Origin: an uncultured Clostridia bacterium
GTDB lineage: Bacteria > Bacillota > Clostridia > HGM11514
Assembly (NCBI GenBank): GCA_934489915.1
Contig: CAKSSZ010000089.1
Span: 1 to 6,518 of the forward strand
DNA length: 6,518 nucleotides
Direction of reading: 5' to 3'
Shown: positions 1 to 6,184 of the stretch, piece after piece
Layout of the letters: every line of letters starts with the position of its first letter
How positions within the stretch are numbered: the stretch's first letter is position 1
The notes under the pieces: model-generated
Databases searched by the model: none
Seen by the model: the letters and a program-made list of their open reading frames with translations, nothing else
Told to the model about the DNA's origin: nothing
Made by a program: the position numbers and the translations under genes

Positions 1-1179
1 GTATATGACCAGGTTGTGGAGCTGAATCTGTCTGAAATTCAGCCGGCTGCTGCCTGCCCCCATTCGCCGGACAATGTGAAGTCGGTCAAGGAGATCGGCG
101 CGATGAAAATCGATCAGGTTTGCATCGGCTCCTGCACCAACAGCTCTTTGCAGGATATGATGAAGGTGGCGTATATTTTAAAAGGAAAAACGGTGCATCC
201 GGATGTTTCCTTGTCTATCGCCCCCGGCTCCAAGCAGGTGCTGCATATGCTGGCGGAAAACGGAGCCCTGGGCATTCTGATTGACGCCGGCGCAAGAATT
301 CTGGAAAGCGCCTGCGGTCCTTGTATCGGGATGGGGCAGTCTCCCAACTCCAAAGGGATTTCCCTGCGTACCTTTAACCGGAATTTTGAAGGCCGCTCCG
401 GTACCAAGGACGGGCAGATTTACCTGGTCTCTCCGGAGACTGCCGCAGTTTCTGCAATTGCAGGCGTGCTGACCGACCCGACCACCCTGGGCGAGATGCC
501 GGATTTCCCGCTGCCGGAGAAGTTCCAAATTCACGATAACATGATTGTTCCGCCGGTGTCAGAGGCGAACATGGAAAGCGTTACGGTTTTGAGAGGGCCG
601 AATATTAAACCCTTCCCGGAAACGCACCCCCTGGCAGAGGAGCTTTCCTGCCCCTGCTCTCTGAAGGTGGGAGACAATATTACCACGGATCATATTATGC
701 CCGCCGGGGCGAAGATTTTACCCCTGCGTTCCAACATTCCCGCCATTTCTCAGCACTGCTTTACGGTGTGTGATCCTGGTTTCCCGGCACGTGCCAAGGA
801 GCTGGGGCAAAGCGTGATTGTTGGGGGCGCCAACTATGGGCAGGGCTCCTCCCGGGAGCATGCGGCATTGGCGCCGCTGTACCTGGGCGTCAAAGCGGTT
901 TTGGTAAAATCCTTTGCCCGGATTCACCGCTCCAATTTGATCAATGCAGGTATTTTGCCCTTGACCTTTGAAAACGAGGCGGATTATGAGCTGATTGCCC
1001 AAGGGGATCAGCTGACGCTTTCAGACATTCATACCGCTCTGGAAAAAGACGGCCGTGTGACCGTCCGCAATCAAACGACCGGCAAGGAGATTCCCTGCCT
1101 GTGCGAATTGAGCGATCGGGCGAAGGCGATTTTGCTTGCTGGCGGACTGCTCAACTATACCAAAGAACAGCTGCAATAG
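1..1179 (+). CDS. acn: Aconitate hydratase, C-terminal part (5' end cut by window)
   Basis: Aconitase interconverts citrate and isocitrate in the cytoplasm using a [4Fe-4S] cluster. The reading frame is open from base 1, so the gene begins upstream; 392 codons are visible. Numbering from the first visible codon, GSCTNSS supplies one cluster cysteine (C45) and ACGPC the other two (C105, C108). NRNFEGRSG (about 126-134) is the family substrate-binding segment. The swivel domain starts near DNITTDH (225-231) and carries YGQGSSREH (279-287), with the catalytic serine and substrate-binding arginine. Overall it resembles the short, roughly 640-660 residue bacterial aconitases (TIGR01342, Aquifex type) rather than the 850-900 residue AcnA/AcnB forms, so about 250 N-terminal residues would be missing. 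The in-frame GTG at 16 is an internal valine, not a start. The gene lies 18 nt upstream of isocitrate dehydrogenase and is probably cotranscribed with it. LeuC/LeuD-type dehydratases are unlikely, because both domains are fused in one chain. Confidence 0.95.
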   Translation, partial: VYDQVVELNLSEIQPAAACPHSPDNVKSVKEIGAMKIDQVCIGSCTNSSLQDMMKVAYILKGKTVHPDVSLSIAPGSKQVLHMLAENGALGILIDAGARILESACGPCIGMGQSPNSKGISLRTFNRNFEGRSGTKDGQIYLVSPETAAVSAIAGVLTDPTTLGEMPDFPLPEKFQIHDNMIVPPVSEANMESVTVLRGPNIKPFPETHPLAEELSCPCSLKVGDNITTDHIMPAGAKILPLRSNIPAISQHCFTVCDPGFPARAKELGQSVIVGGANYGQGSSREHAALAPLYLGVKAVLVKSFARIHRSNLINAGILPLTFENEADYELIAQGDQLTLSDIHTALEKDGRVTVRNQTTGKEIPCLCELSDRAKAILLAGGLLNYTKEQLQ

Positions 1180-1197
1180 AAAGGACGGGATCGGATC

Positions 1198-2412
1198 ATG
1201 GAAAAAATTCAAATGAAAACTCCCCTGGTGGAGATGGACGGCGACGAGATGACCAGAGTCATCTGGAAGATGATTAAGGATATTTTATTAACTCCTTACG
1301 TGGACTTGAAAACAGAGTATTACGACCTTGGTCTGGAATACCGGAATGAGACGGACGATCAGGTAACGGTAGATTCCGCTATGGCGACGAAAAAATACGG
1401 CGTGGCAGTGAAATGCGCCACCATTACGCCCAACGCAGCCCGGATGACCGAATATGATTTAAAAGAAATGTGGAAATCCCCCAACGGTACCATCCGTGCC
1501 ATTCTGGACGGAACAGTGTTCCGCACCCCCATTATTGTAAAGGGGATCACGCCTTATATTCCTACCTGGACAAAGCCCATGACCATTGCCCGTCACGCTT
1601 ATGGGGATGTGTATAAAAACACGGAAATGCAGGTCAAGCAAGGCAGCAAATGCGAGCTGGTCTGCACTGACGCAGACGGGAAGGAAACCCGTCAGCTGAT
1701 TTATGATTTTGCCGACTCGGACGGGATTGTGCAGGGAATGCACAATAAGGACAAGTCCATTGCCAGCTTTGCCAGAAGCTGCTTTAACTATGCCCTGGAT
1801 CTGAAAAAAAGCGTTTGGTTTGCAACGAAGGATACCATCTCCAAGCAATATGACCATCGGTTTAAGGATATTTTTGCGGAAATATTTGAACAGGAATATC
1901 GGGAAAAATTTGACGCCGCAGGGATCGAGTATTTTTATACCCTGATTGACGACGCAGTAGCGAGAGTGATTCGTTCGGACGGGGATTTTATCTGGGCTTG
2001 CAAAAATTATGACGGCGATGTGATGAGCGATATGGTCGCCACCGCATACGGCAGCCTTGCCATGATGACCTCCGTGCTGGTATCTCCGGACGGGGTGTAT
2101 GAATATGAGGCGGCGCACGGCACGGTGCAGCGGCATTATTATAAGCATTTAAAAGGGGAAGAGACCTCTACCAACAGCGTGGCAACCCTGTTTGCATGGA
2201 CAGGGGCGCTGCGCAAGCGGGGCGAGCTGGACGGTACCCCTCAGCTGTGCCGCTTTGCGGATTTGCTGGAGCAGGCAACCCTGCAAACCATTGAGGACGG
2301 AGTAATGACCGGGGATCTGGCATTGCTGTCTACCCTGCCCCATAAGAAAAAGGTAACTACGGAAGCGTTTCTGCGGGGGATTGACCGTCGGCTGCAAGGC
2401 TTGCTGGCATAG
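1198..2412 (+). CDS. icd: NADP-dependent isocitrate dehydrogenase, type II (eukaryotic-like homodimeric)
   Basis: This enzyme oxidatively decarboxylates isocitrate to 2-oxoglutarate with NADP+ and Mg2+/Mn2+ in the cytoplasm. At 404 residues it has the usual length for the eukaryotic-type family (TIGR00127). Alignment by eye to human IDH1 shows the active site intact: NGTIR with R100, TVFR with R109, ARHAYGD with R132, ATKDT with K211, and metal-binding aspartates D251, D274 and D278 (YDGDVMSD). The segment AAHGTVQRHY (305-314) contains H307, R312 and H313, matching the residues that give NADP rather than NAD preference. The ATG at 1198 follows AAAGGA (1180-1185) at 12 nt, a rather long spacing; the ATG at 1213 has no better ribosome binding site. 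The gene follows aconitase closely with no promoter visible in the gap, and a strong terminator follows it. Together they form the citrate-to-2-oxoglutarate arm of the TCA cycle, whose usual role in fermentative anaerobes is glutamate supply (inference). Confidence 0.96.
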   Translation: MEKIQMKTPLVEMDGDEMTRVIWKMIKDILLTPYVDLKTEYYDLGLEYRNETDDQVTVDSAMATKKYGVAVKCATITPNAARMTEYDLKEMWKSPNGTIRAILDGTVFRTPIIVKGITPYIPTWTKPMTIARHAYGDVYKNTEMQVKQGSKCELVCTDADGKETRQLIYDFADSDGIVQGMHNKDKSIASFARSCFNYALDLKKSVWFATKDTISKQYDHRFKDIFAEIFEQEYREKFDAAGIEYFYTLIDDAVARVIRSDGDFIWACKNYDGDVMSDMVATAYGSLAMMTSVLVSPDGVYEYEAAHGTVQRHYYKHLKGEETSTNSVATLFAWTGALRKRGELDGTPQLCRFADLLEQATLQTIEDGVMTGDLALLSTLPHKKKVTTEAFLRGIDRRLQGLLA

Positions 2413-2437
2413 GAACGTTTTGTGATACGAGCAGTGG

Positions 2438-2479
2438 GAGCTGCGGCGAAATGATTTCATTTTGCCGCAGCTCTTTTTT
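2438..2479 (+). terminator. Intrinsic terminator after icd
   Basis: GAGCTGCGGC (2438-2447) pairs perfectly with GCCGCAGCTC (2464-2473). The inner bases extend the hairpin by six more pairs, one of them G-T, to an ATTT loop at 2454-2457. Six T residues follow (2474-2479). No A-tract precedes the stem, so it should act only on plus-strand transcription. It ends the aconitase-icd unit and lies 10 nt before the -35 box of the next operon. Confidence 0.93.
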
Positions 2480-2489
2480 GCATATTTGC

Positions 2490-2518
2490 TTGACAAAAGG
2501 GGAAAAATGGAGTATAAT
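2490..2518 (+). promoter_or_regulatory. Consensus sigma-A promoter of the zur-znuACB operon
   Basis: TTGACA (2490-2495) and TATAAT (2513-2518) are both perfect consensus hexamers with the ideal 17 bp spacer. Transcription would begin near 2525, inside the palindrome described separately. So strong an unregulated promoter would be unusual for a metal-uptake operon, which fits control by repression. Confidence 0.93.
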
Positions 2519-2538
2519 ATGAGAGTAATTCTCAAATT
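2516..2538 (+). promoter_or_regulatory. Fur/Zur-type operator overlapping the transcription start
   Basis: The core TGAGAGTAATTCTCA (2520-2534) is a 7-1-7 inverted repeat centred on A2527 with one mismatched pair (2525/2529). With a second mismatch at 2519/2535 the symmetry extends to 2516-2538. The 7-1-7 layout is that of Fur, Zur and PerR boxes, although the half-site TGAGAGT differs from the classical Fur TGATAAT and Bacillus Zur TCGTAAT. It begins inside the -10 box and spans the predicted start site, so a bound dimer would block polymerase. The obvious ligand is the Fur-family protein encoded just downstream. Binding is inferred. Confidence 0.78.
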
Positions 2539-2543
2539 GGAGG
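2539..2543 (+). promoter_or_regulatory. Ribosome binding site that sets the TTG start of zur
   Basis: GGAGG lies 8 nt before the in-frame TTG at 2552. No ATG or GTG in this frame lies downstream of the promoter at a usable distance, and in-frame starts farther upstream lie before the transcription start. Confidence 0.85.
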
Positions 2544-2551
2544 AAACGAAC

Positions 2552-2953
2552 TTGGCGTATCAGACGAAGCAAAAAAAGGCGCTGCTGGATTTTTTGCAGG
2601 AGCATAGAAGCGAGCAGCTGACCATTGAAGAAATTGCAAAACAGCTGCCGGAGGACTTGGGGAAAAGCACCCTGTACCGGCTAATGGGGCAGCTGACCGA
2701 TCAAGGGGAGGTGCTGCGCTTTCGGGGCGGCAACCAAAAATCGGTGCGGTATCAGCTGGTGAATCGGGAGGATGGCTGCGGGGAGCATTTTCATATGCAG
2801 TGCGTCCGCTGCGGCACGCTGTTTCACCTGCACTGCGATTATATGGCAGGCTTGGGCGACCATATGGGGAGCCGGCATGGGTTTGTGATTGACCCGGCGC
2901 AGACCATTCTATACGGTACCTGCGGCCGGTGTGCAAAAGGAGAGAAAGCATGA
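2552..2953 (+). CDS. zur: Fur-family metal-responsive repressor, probably zinc-sensing Zur
   Basis: This is a 133-residue protein, close to the usual Fur-family length, starting at TTG 2552. An N-terminal winged helix includes the recognition helix STLYRLMGQL (39-48), equivalent to the family TVYRxLxxL pattern. The C-terminal dimerisation domain has C84-x-x-C87 and C124-x-x-C127, the structural zinc site, plus H79, H81, H92, H94 and C95 as candidate sensory ligands. Such proteins bind DNA as metal-loaded dimers and repress uptake genes. Here the gene is first in an operon with a zinc-type ABC transporter, and a 7-1-7 palindrome covers the promoter, which supports an autoregulated zinc repressor. 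Its stop overlaps the znuA start as ATGA (2950-2953), suggesting translational coupling. Fur (iron) or PerR (peroxide) function cannot be excluded from sequence alone, but the transporter context argues against both. Confidence 0.87.
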   Translation: MAYQTKQKKALLDFLQEHRSEQLTIEEIAKQLPEDLGKSTLYRLMGQLTDQGEVLRFRGGNQKSVRYQLVNREDGCGEHFHMQCVRCGTLFHLHCDYMAGLGDHMGSRHGFVIDPAQTILYGTCGRCAKGEKA

Positions 2954-3882
2954 AACGGTTCTGGATATTTTGTGTTATTTGCCTGTGCCTGACCGGGTGC
3001 GGCCGGGCAGAGCAGCCGGCGGATGGAGAAAAGCTGCAAATAGTGACCTCCAACTTCCCTCTTTATGACTTTGTGCGCCAGATCGGCGGGGAAGAGGTGG
3101 AGGTGCGGCTGCTGCTGCCCCCGGGAACGGAAAGCCATTCCTTTGAACCCACTCCCCAGGACATGATCGCCATCCAAAAGGCGGATTTGTTTTGTTATAT
3201 CGGAGGGGAATCGGAGGCTTGGGTGTCTGAGCTGCTGAAAGCAGATCGGCAGACCAACGGGCTGGCGCTGCCGTCAGCCGTCCCTGTTTTGGAGGAGGAA
3301 ACCCGGGAAGGAATGGAGAGCGGCTCCCACCGGGAGCATGAAGCGCATGCCGAGGCGGACGAGCATATCTGGACCTCTCCCGTCAATGCCATTACAATGA
3401 CCCGGGTCATCTGCGACGCCTTATGTGAAAAGGATCCGGCGCATGAGGAGCTTTATCAAAGCAATCAAAAGGCATATGAGGAACAGTTATTGCAGCTGGA
3501 CCGAGAATTTCGGGAGACGGTTGCACAAAGCCCTCGGCGGGAAATCATTTTCGGAGATCGTTTCCCCTTTTTATACTTTGTGCGGGAATACGGGCTTTCT
3601 TATTATGCGGCGTTTCCCGGGTGTGCCGCTCAGGCGGAGCCGAGTGCCGCAACCCTGGCTTTTTTGATTGATAAGGTGAAGCGGGATCATGTTCCCACCG
3701 TGTTTTATCTGGAGCTTTCCAATCAAAGCATTGCCAATGCCGTGGCGGAGGCGGCAGGCGCAAAAACCGCTCTGTTCCACTCCTGTCACAATGTCAGCCG
3801 GGAGGAATTCCGGCGGGGAGAAAGCTATCTGTCACTTATGACCCAAAATGTAACTCAGTTGAAGGAGGCGCTGCGCCAATGA
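2950..3882 (+). CDS. znuA: Zinc ABC transporter substrate-binding lipoprotein (ZnuA/AdcA-like)
   Basis: This is the extracellular metal-capture component of a cluster A-I (ZnuA/PsaA/TroA) transporter, 310 residues long. The N-terminus MKRFWIFCVICLCLTGCG is a lipoprotein signal with lipobox L14-T-G-C17, so the mature protein is anchored by C17. The fold's first ligand H63 is in TESHSFEPTPQD; a short His/acid-rich loop (H127, H130, H133) precedes H139 in the conserved HIWTSP segment. At the usual third ligand (HxAFxYF) the sequence is FGDRFPFLYF (201-210), with D203-R204 and no histidine. Near the C-terminus HSCH (277-280) offers other possible ligands. To my recollection the DRFPF and HSCHNVS motifs recur in clostridial homologues, so this is probably a subfamily rather than a defect. 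The start at ATG 2950 has AAGGAG (2937-2942) 7 nt upstream and gives a clean signal peptide; the in-frame GTG at 2929 would add an implausible leader. Zinc is favoured over manganese by the Fur-type regulator and His-rich loop. Confidence 0.9.
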   Translation: MKRFWIFCVICLCLTGCGRAEQPADGEKLQIVTSNFPLYDFVRQIGGEEVEVRLLLPPGTESHSFEPTPQDMIAIQKADLFCYIGGESEAWVSELLKADRQTNGLALPSAVPVLEEETREGMESGSHREHEAHAEADEHIWTSPVNAITMTRVICDALCEKDPAHEELYQSNQKAYEEQLLQLDREFRETVAQSPRREIIFGDRFPFLYFVREYGLSYYAAFPGCAAQAEPSAATLAFLIDKVKRDHVPTVFYLELSNQSIANAVAEAAGAKTALFHSCHNVSREEFRRGESYLSLMTQNVTQLKEALRQ

Positions 3883-4559
3883 TCATCCGGTGTGACCATG
3901 TGAGTCTGGCATATGAAAAGCAGAAAATTATTCAAGATTTATCCTTTTCCGTGGAGGAAGGGGCATATTTTTGTATTATCGGCGAGAACGGAGCGGGCAA
4001 GAGTACGCTGCTGAAAGGCATTGCAGGACTGCTGAAGCCCGTGGAGGGGAAAATAATATTCGGGGACGGCCTGCGGCGGGAGGACATGGGTTATTTGCCG
4101 CAGCAGTCTCCCTCTCAGAGATCCTTTCCGGCATCGGTACGGGAGATTGTGATGTCGGGGTGCTTAAACCGCAGAGGGCTTCGTCCCTTTTTCAGCAAGG
4201 CAGAGAAAAAGCGGGCGTCAGACGCCATGGAACGGCTGGAGCTGACCTCGTTGCAAAATCGCTGCTATCGGGAGCTGTCCGGCGGTCAGCAGCAGCGGGT
4301 GTTGTTGGCACGGGCGCTGTGCGCTGCTTCCAAAGCGCTGCTGCTGGATGAGCCTACAGCCGGTCTGGATCCGATCGTAACGGCGGAGCTTTATGAGATC
4401 ATCGCCCGGCTGAACCGTGAGGACGGGATGACCGTTTTGATGGTGACGCATGACATCCCCGCCTCCATGTCCTATGCGAGCCATATTTTATCCATTGAAA
4501 AAGAGGGCGTCAGCTTTTGCGGAACCAAGGCTGATTATTGCCGGAAACAGGAGGGGTGA
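3879..4559 (+). CDS. znuC: Zinc ABC transporter ATP-binding protein
   Basis: This is the cytoplasmic ATPase that powers metal import, 226 residues and complete. All nucleotide-binding motifs are present in order: Walker A GENGAGKST (35-43), Q-loop glutamine in YLPQQS (Q75/Q76), signature LSGGQQQR (133-140), Walker B ALLLDEPT (153-160), D-loop AGLD (161-164) and switch histidine H191 in VTHD. The sequence fits the metal-type (ZnuC/MntB-like) group. The start overlaps the znuA stop as ATGA (3879-3882), with GAAGGAGG (3861-3868) 10 nt upstream inside znuA, so its translation is probably coupled. It pairs with the permease just downstream. Confidence 0.93.
   Translation: MIIRCDHVSLAYEKQKIIQDLSFSVEEGAYFCIIGENGAGKSTLLKGIAGLLKPVEGKIIFGDGLRREDMGYLPQQSPSQRSFPASVREIVMSGCLNRRGLRPFFSKAEKKRASDAMERLELTSLQNRCYRELSGGQQQRVLLARALCAASKALLLDEPTAGLDPIVTAELYEIIARLNREDGMTVLMVTHDIPASMSYASHILSIEKEGVSFCGTKADYCRKQEG
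4549..4555 (+). promoter_or_regulatory. Ribosome binding site that sets the znuB start
   Basis: AGGAGGG, inside the last codons of znuC and continuing into GTGATC, is close to a full complement of the 16S rRNA 3' end. It precedes the ATG at 4564 by 8 nt. It fixes the start there rather than at the in-frame ATG at 4450, which would overlap znuC by more than 100 nt. Confidence 0.85.
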
Positions 4560-4563
4560 TCCC

Positions 4564-5385
4564 ATGAGCGTGTTTGTTGAAATGCTTTCCTATCCCTTTT
4601 TACAGCGTGCCTTACTGGCAGGGTTTTTTCTTTCCCTGTGTGCGGCGCTGCTGGGCGTCAGCCTGGTATTAAAGCGGTTTGCCATGATTGGGGATGGGCT
4701 GTCCCATGTGGGGTTCGGCGCATTGGCAGTGGCGACTGCGGCGGGGCTTTCCCCCATGGCGGTGACCATCCCGGCGGTTTTGCTGGCGGCGGTACTGCTG
4801 CTGCGGCTGAACCATTCCCGCAGTCTGCAAGGGGACAGCGCCATTGCGCTGCTTTCCACCGGTTCGCTTGCGTTGGGGGTGTTGGTTGTGTCCCTGACCT
4901 CCGGCATGAATACGGATGTGACCAATTACCTATTCGGCAGCATTCTGGCTATGAGCTGGGCAGACGTAGCCTTGAGCATGGGGCTGAGCCTTTGCTGCCT
5001 GCTGTTGTACTTTTTGTTTTATGATGAGATTTTTGCAGTGACCTTTGATGAGAATTTTGCCCGGGCAACCGGGGTTCCGGCAGAGGGATACCATCTTTTG
5101 ATTGCTTGCCTGACTGCCGTTACCGTGGTGCTGGGGATGCGGATGATGGGGGCACTGCTGATTTCTGCCTGCATGATTTTCCCGGCGCTGACGGCAATGC
5201 GCTTATGCAAAACCTTTCGGTCGGTTACGGTTTGCTCTGTGCTGGTTTCGGTCGTTTCCTTCTTTACCGGGCTGGTGCTGTCCTATCGGTATGCCATTCC
5301 TACCGGCGCAGGGATTGTGATGGTAAGCGTAGGGTTCTTTTTTCTGTTTTCTCTGGCGGGGCTTTTGTGTAAGCGGAGAGGATAG
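4564..5385 (+). CDS. znuB: Zinc ABC transporter permease (ABC-3 family)
   Basis: This is the integral membrane channel subunit, 273 residues, typical for ABC-3 permeases (ZnuB/MntC/TroC type). Hydrophobic segments lie at about 14-36, 50-80, 93-113, 122-155, 177-212, 221-240 and 246-268, consistent with eight or so membrane helices. Family landmarks are KRFAMIGDGLSHVGFGALA (38-56; the D-x-LSH motif contacts the ATPase), NYLFGSIL (121-128), GMRMMGALLISACMIFPALT (191-210, matching the usual GxLLxxxLLxxPA segment) and SYRYAIPTGAGIVM (240-253). It starts 4 nt after the znuC stop and is the last gene of the operon. There is no sign of truncation. Confidence 0.93.
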   Translation: MSVFVEMLSYPFLQRALLAGFFLSLCAALLGVSLVLKRFAMIGDGLSHVGFGALAVATAAGLSPMAVTIPAVLLAAVLLLRLNHSRSLQGDSAIALLSTGSLALGVLVVSLTSGMNTDVTNYLFGSILAMSWADVALSMGLSLCCLLLYFLFYDEIFAVTFDENFARATGVPAEGYHLLIACLTAVTVVLGMRMMGALLISACMIFPALTAMRLCKTFRSVTVCSVLVSVVSFFTGLVLSYRYAIPTGAGIVMVSVGFFFLFSLAGLLCKRRG

Positions 5386-5396
5386 TCAGGATTAAC

Positions 5397-5433
5397 AAAA
5401 AAGTGCTCGGATCTTAGGATCCGAGCGCTTTTT
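5397..5433. terminator. Bidirectional intrinsic terminator between convergent genes
   Basis: GTGCTCGGATC (5403-5413) pairs with GATCCGAGCGC (5418-5428) around a TTAG loop, with one T-G wobble. Six A residues precede the stem (5397-5402) and five T residues follow it (5429-5433). It therefore has a U-tract in both directions: it can end zur-znuACB transcription on the plus strand and the membrane-protein gene on the minus strand, whose stop is 7 bp away at 5440. Confidence 0.93.
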
Positions 5434-5439
5434 ATGAAA

Positions 5440-6102
5440 TCAGAAGGATTTTTTTAAAACAGATTGGGCATAAAAAACAGAGAGAAACGCAATGGTGGAA
5501 AAGTAGAGAAAAGCCAATAAAAACAGGGAAAGCATCGGCAGTGCGTAAACCGCCCAGGAAATCAGAAACACGGCGGCCAATATTAACAAATTGCCGTAAA
5601 TATGCCCCAACGCCAGCAAAAAGGCGTTTTTGTACAAATCCAGAACCGTGTATTGATAGGAAACCATCAGCGGGTACAGGTACAGCTGCATCATGGCAAA
5701 CACAATGGCGATAATACCCAGCAGCCCCAGTACAATCATGCTGAATACCGAGGGACGGGTGTAAAGCAGCAGCCCGTCAATCCCCAGCAGGATCCATAAA
5801 AACAGGTTGATCAGCCAAACCAGAAAGCCCTGCTTGAAGTTGCGCTTCATTGCTTTTTTAAAATCCGCCCATAAAAACACAGGCTTTTCTTCGGAAAAAT
5901 TCTGCAAAATACCGGTCATCCCTGCGGTGGCGGGGCCGATGGTAAAAATCGGAATGCAGCAGACAAGAAAAATCAGGTTCAGCTGCATAAGGGAAAAAAA
6001 TTTACGGAAATAAAGTTCAAAAAACCGAAAAAAAGGTTTCTTTTTAGGGGCGTTCGGGTCGATTCCCTTTCCCGAACGGTTATAATTGATCCAACGAAAC
6101 AT
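5440..6102 (-). CDS. DUF624 / YesL-family membrane protein of unknown function
   Basis: This is a 220-residue membrane protein resembling the YesL family (DUF624, PF04854) of Firmicutes. A basic N-terminal cytoplasmic region (PNAPKKKPFFRFF, 16-28) leads into about five hydrophobic segments (roughly 38-58, 93-114, 119-145, 160-183 and 185-210). The segment IPIFTIGPATAGM (50-62) is the family's best-conserved stretch, followed by a charged loop with ALQNFS-like spacing and WADFKKAMKRNFKQ (78-91). Biochemical function is not established; relatives often sit beside carbohydrate uptake genes, but none is visible here. The ATG at 6102 is chosen because GGAGAGA lies 6 nt upstream. An ATG at 6135 would add 11 residues but has no ribosome binding site and would begin only about 5 nt after the predicted transcript start. 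The gene is a single transcription unit, convergent with znuB. Confidence 0.8.
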   Translation of the reverse strand: MFRWINYNRSGKGIDPNAPKKKPFFRFFELYFRKFFSLMQLNLIFLVCCIPIFTIGPATAGMTGILQNFSEEKPVFLWADFKKAMKRNFKQGFLVWLINLFLWILLGIDGLLLYTRPSVFSMIVLGLLGIIAIVFAMMQLYLYPLMVSYQYTVLDLYKNAFLLALGHIYGNLLILAAVFLISWAVYALPMLSLFLLAFLYFSTIAFLSVFYAQSVLKKSF

Positions 6103-6108
6103 AACCAC

Positions 6109-6115
6109 TCTCTCC
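6109..6115 (-). promoter_or_regulatory. Ribosome binding site that sets the start of the DUF624 gene
   Basis: Read on the minus strand this is GGAGAGA, 6 nt before the ATG whose first base is 6102. It decides against the longer frame beginning at 6135. Confidence 0.8.
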
Positions 6116-6146
6116 ATTCTGCCGGTTTCAAACATATTTTATTGTT

Positions 6147-6176
6147 ATTATACCACATTTTTTGTGCAGCGGTCAA
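6147..6176 (-). promoter_or_regulatory. Extended -10 promoter of the DUF624 gene
   Basis: On the minus strand the -35 is TTGACC (6176-6171) and the -10 is TATAAT (6152-6147), with an 18 bp spacer. The -10 is preceded by TGG, giving the extended motif TGGTATAAT. Transcription should start near 6140, leaving about 38 nt of leader before the ATG at 6102. AT-rich DNA upstream of the -35 could act as an UP element. Confidence 0.82.
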
Positions 6177-6184
6177 TTCTTTTT

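Noticed and set aside
1459..2148. Long minus-strand open frame (229 codons) inside icd
   Set aside because: It lies entirely antisense to a well-conserved enzyme, shows no recognisable domain, and has no promoter or ribosome binding site that I could see; it is a by-product of the codon use of icd.
2413..2489. Possible riboswitch or leader RNA between icd and zur
   Set aside because: The only structure is the icd terminator, which lies upstream of the zur promoter and so outside the zur transcript; the real leader is only about 27 nt long.
2462..2551. Upstream in-frame extension of the Fur-family gene
   Set aside because: It would begin inside the terminator hairpin and include the promoter and operator; the extra residues do not resemble a Fur N-terminus.
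2929..2949. Earlier in-frame GTG start for znuA
   Set aside because: It would put charged residues in front of a clean lipoprotein signal peptide, whereas ATG 2950 has a good ribosome binding site and a coupled ATGA overlap.
2532..3053. Minus-strand frame of 173 codons across zur and the start of znuA
   Set aside because: The predicted protein is low-complexity and rich in Ser, Pro and Arg, and it opposes two clearly coding genes.
6103..6135. Longer start (ATG whose first base is 6135) for the DUF624 gene
   Set aside because: It has no ribosome binding site and lies only about 5 nt from the predicted transcription start, while the ATG at 6102 has a well-placed GGAGAGA.
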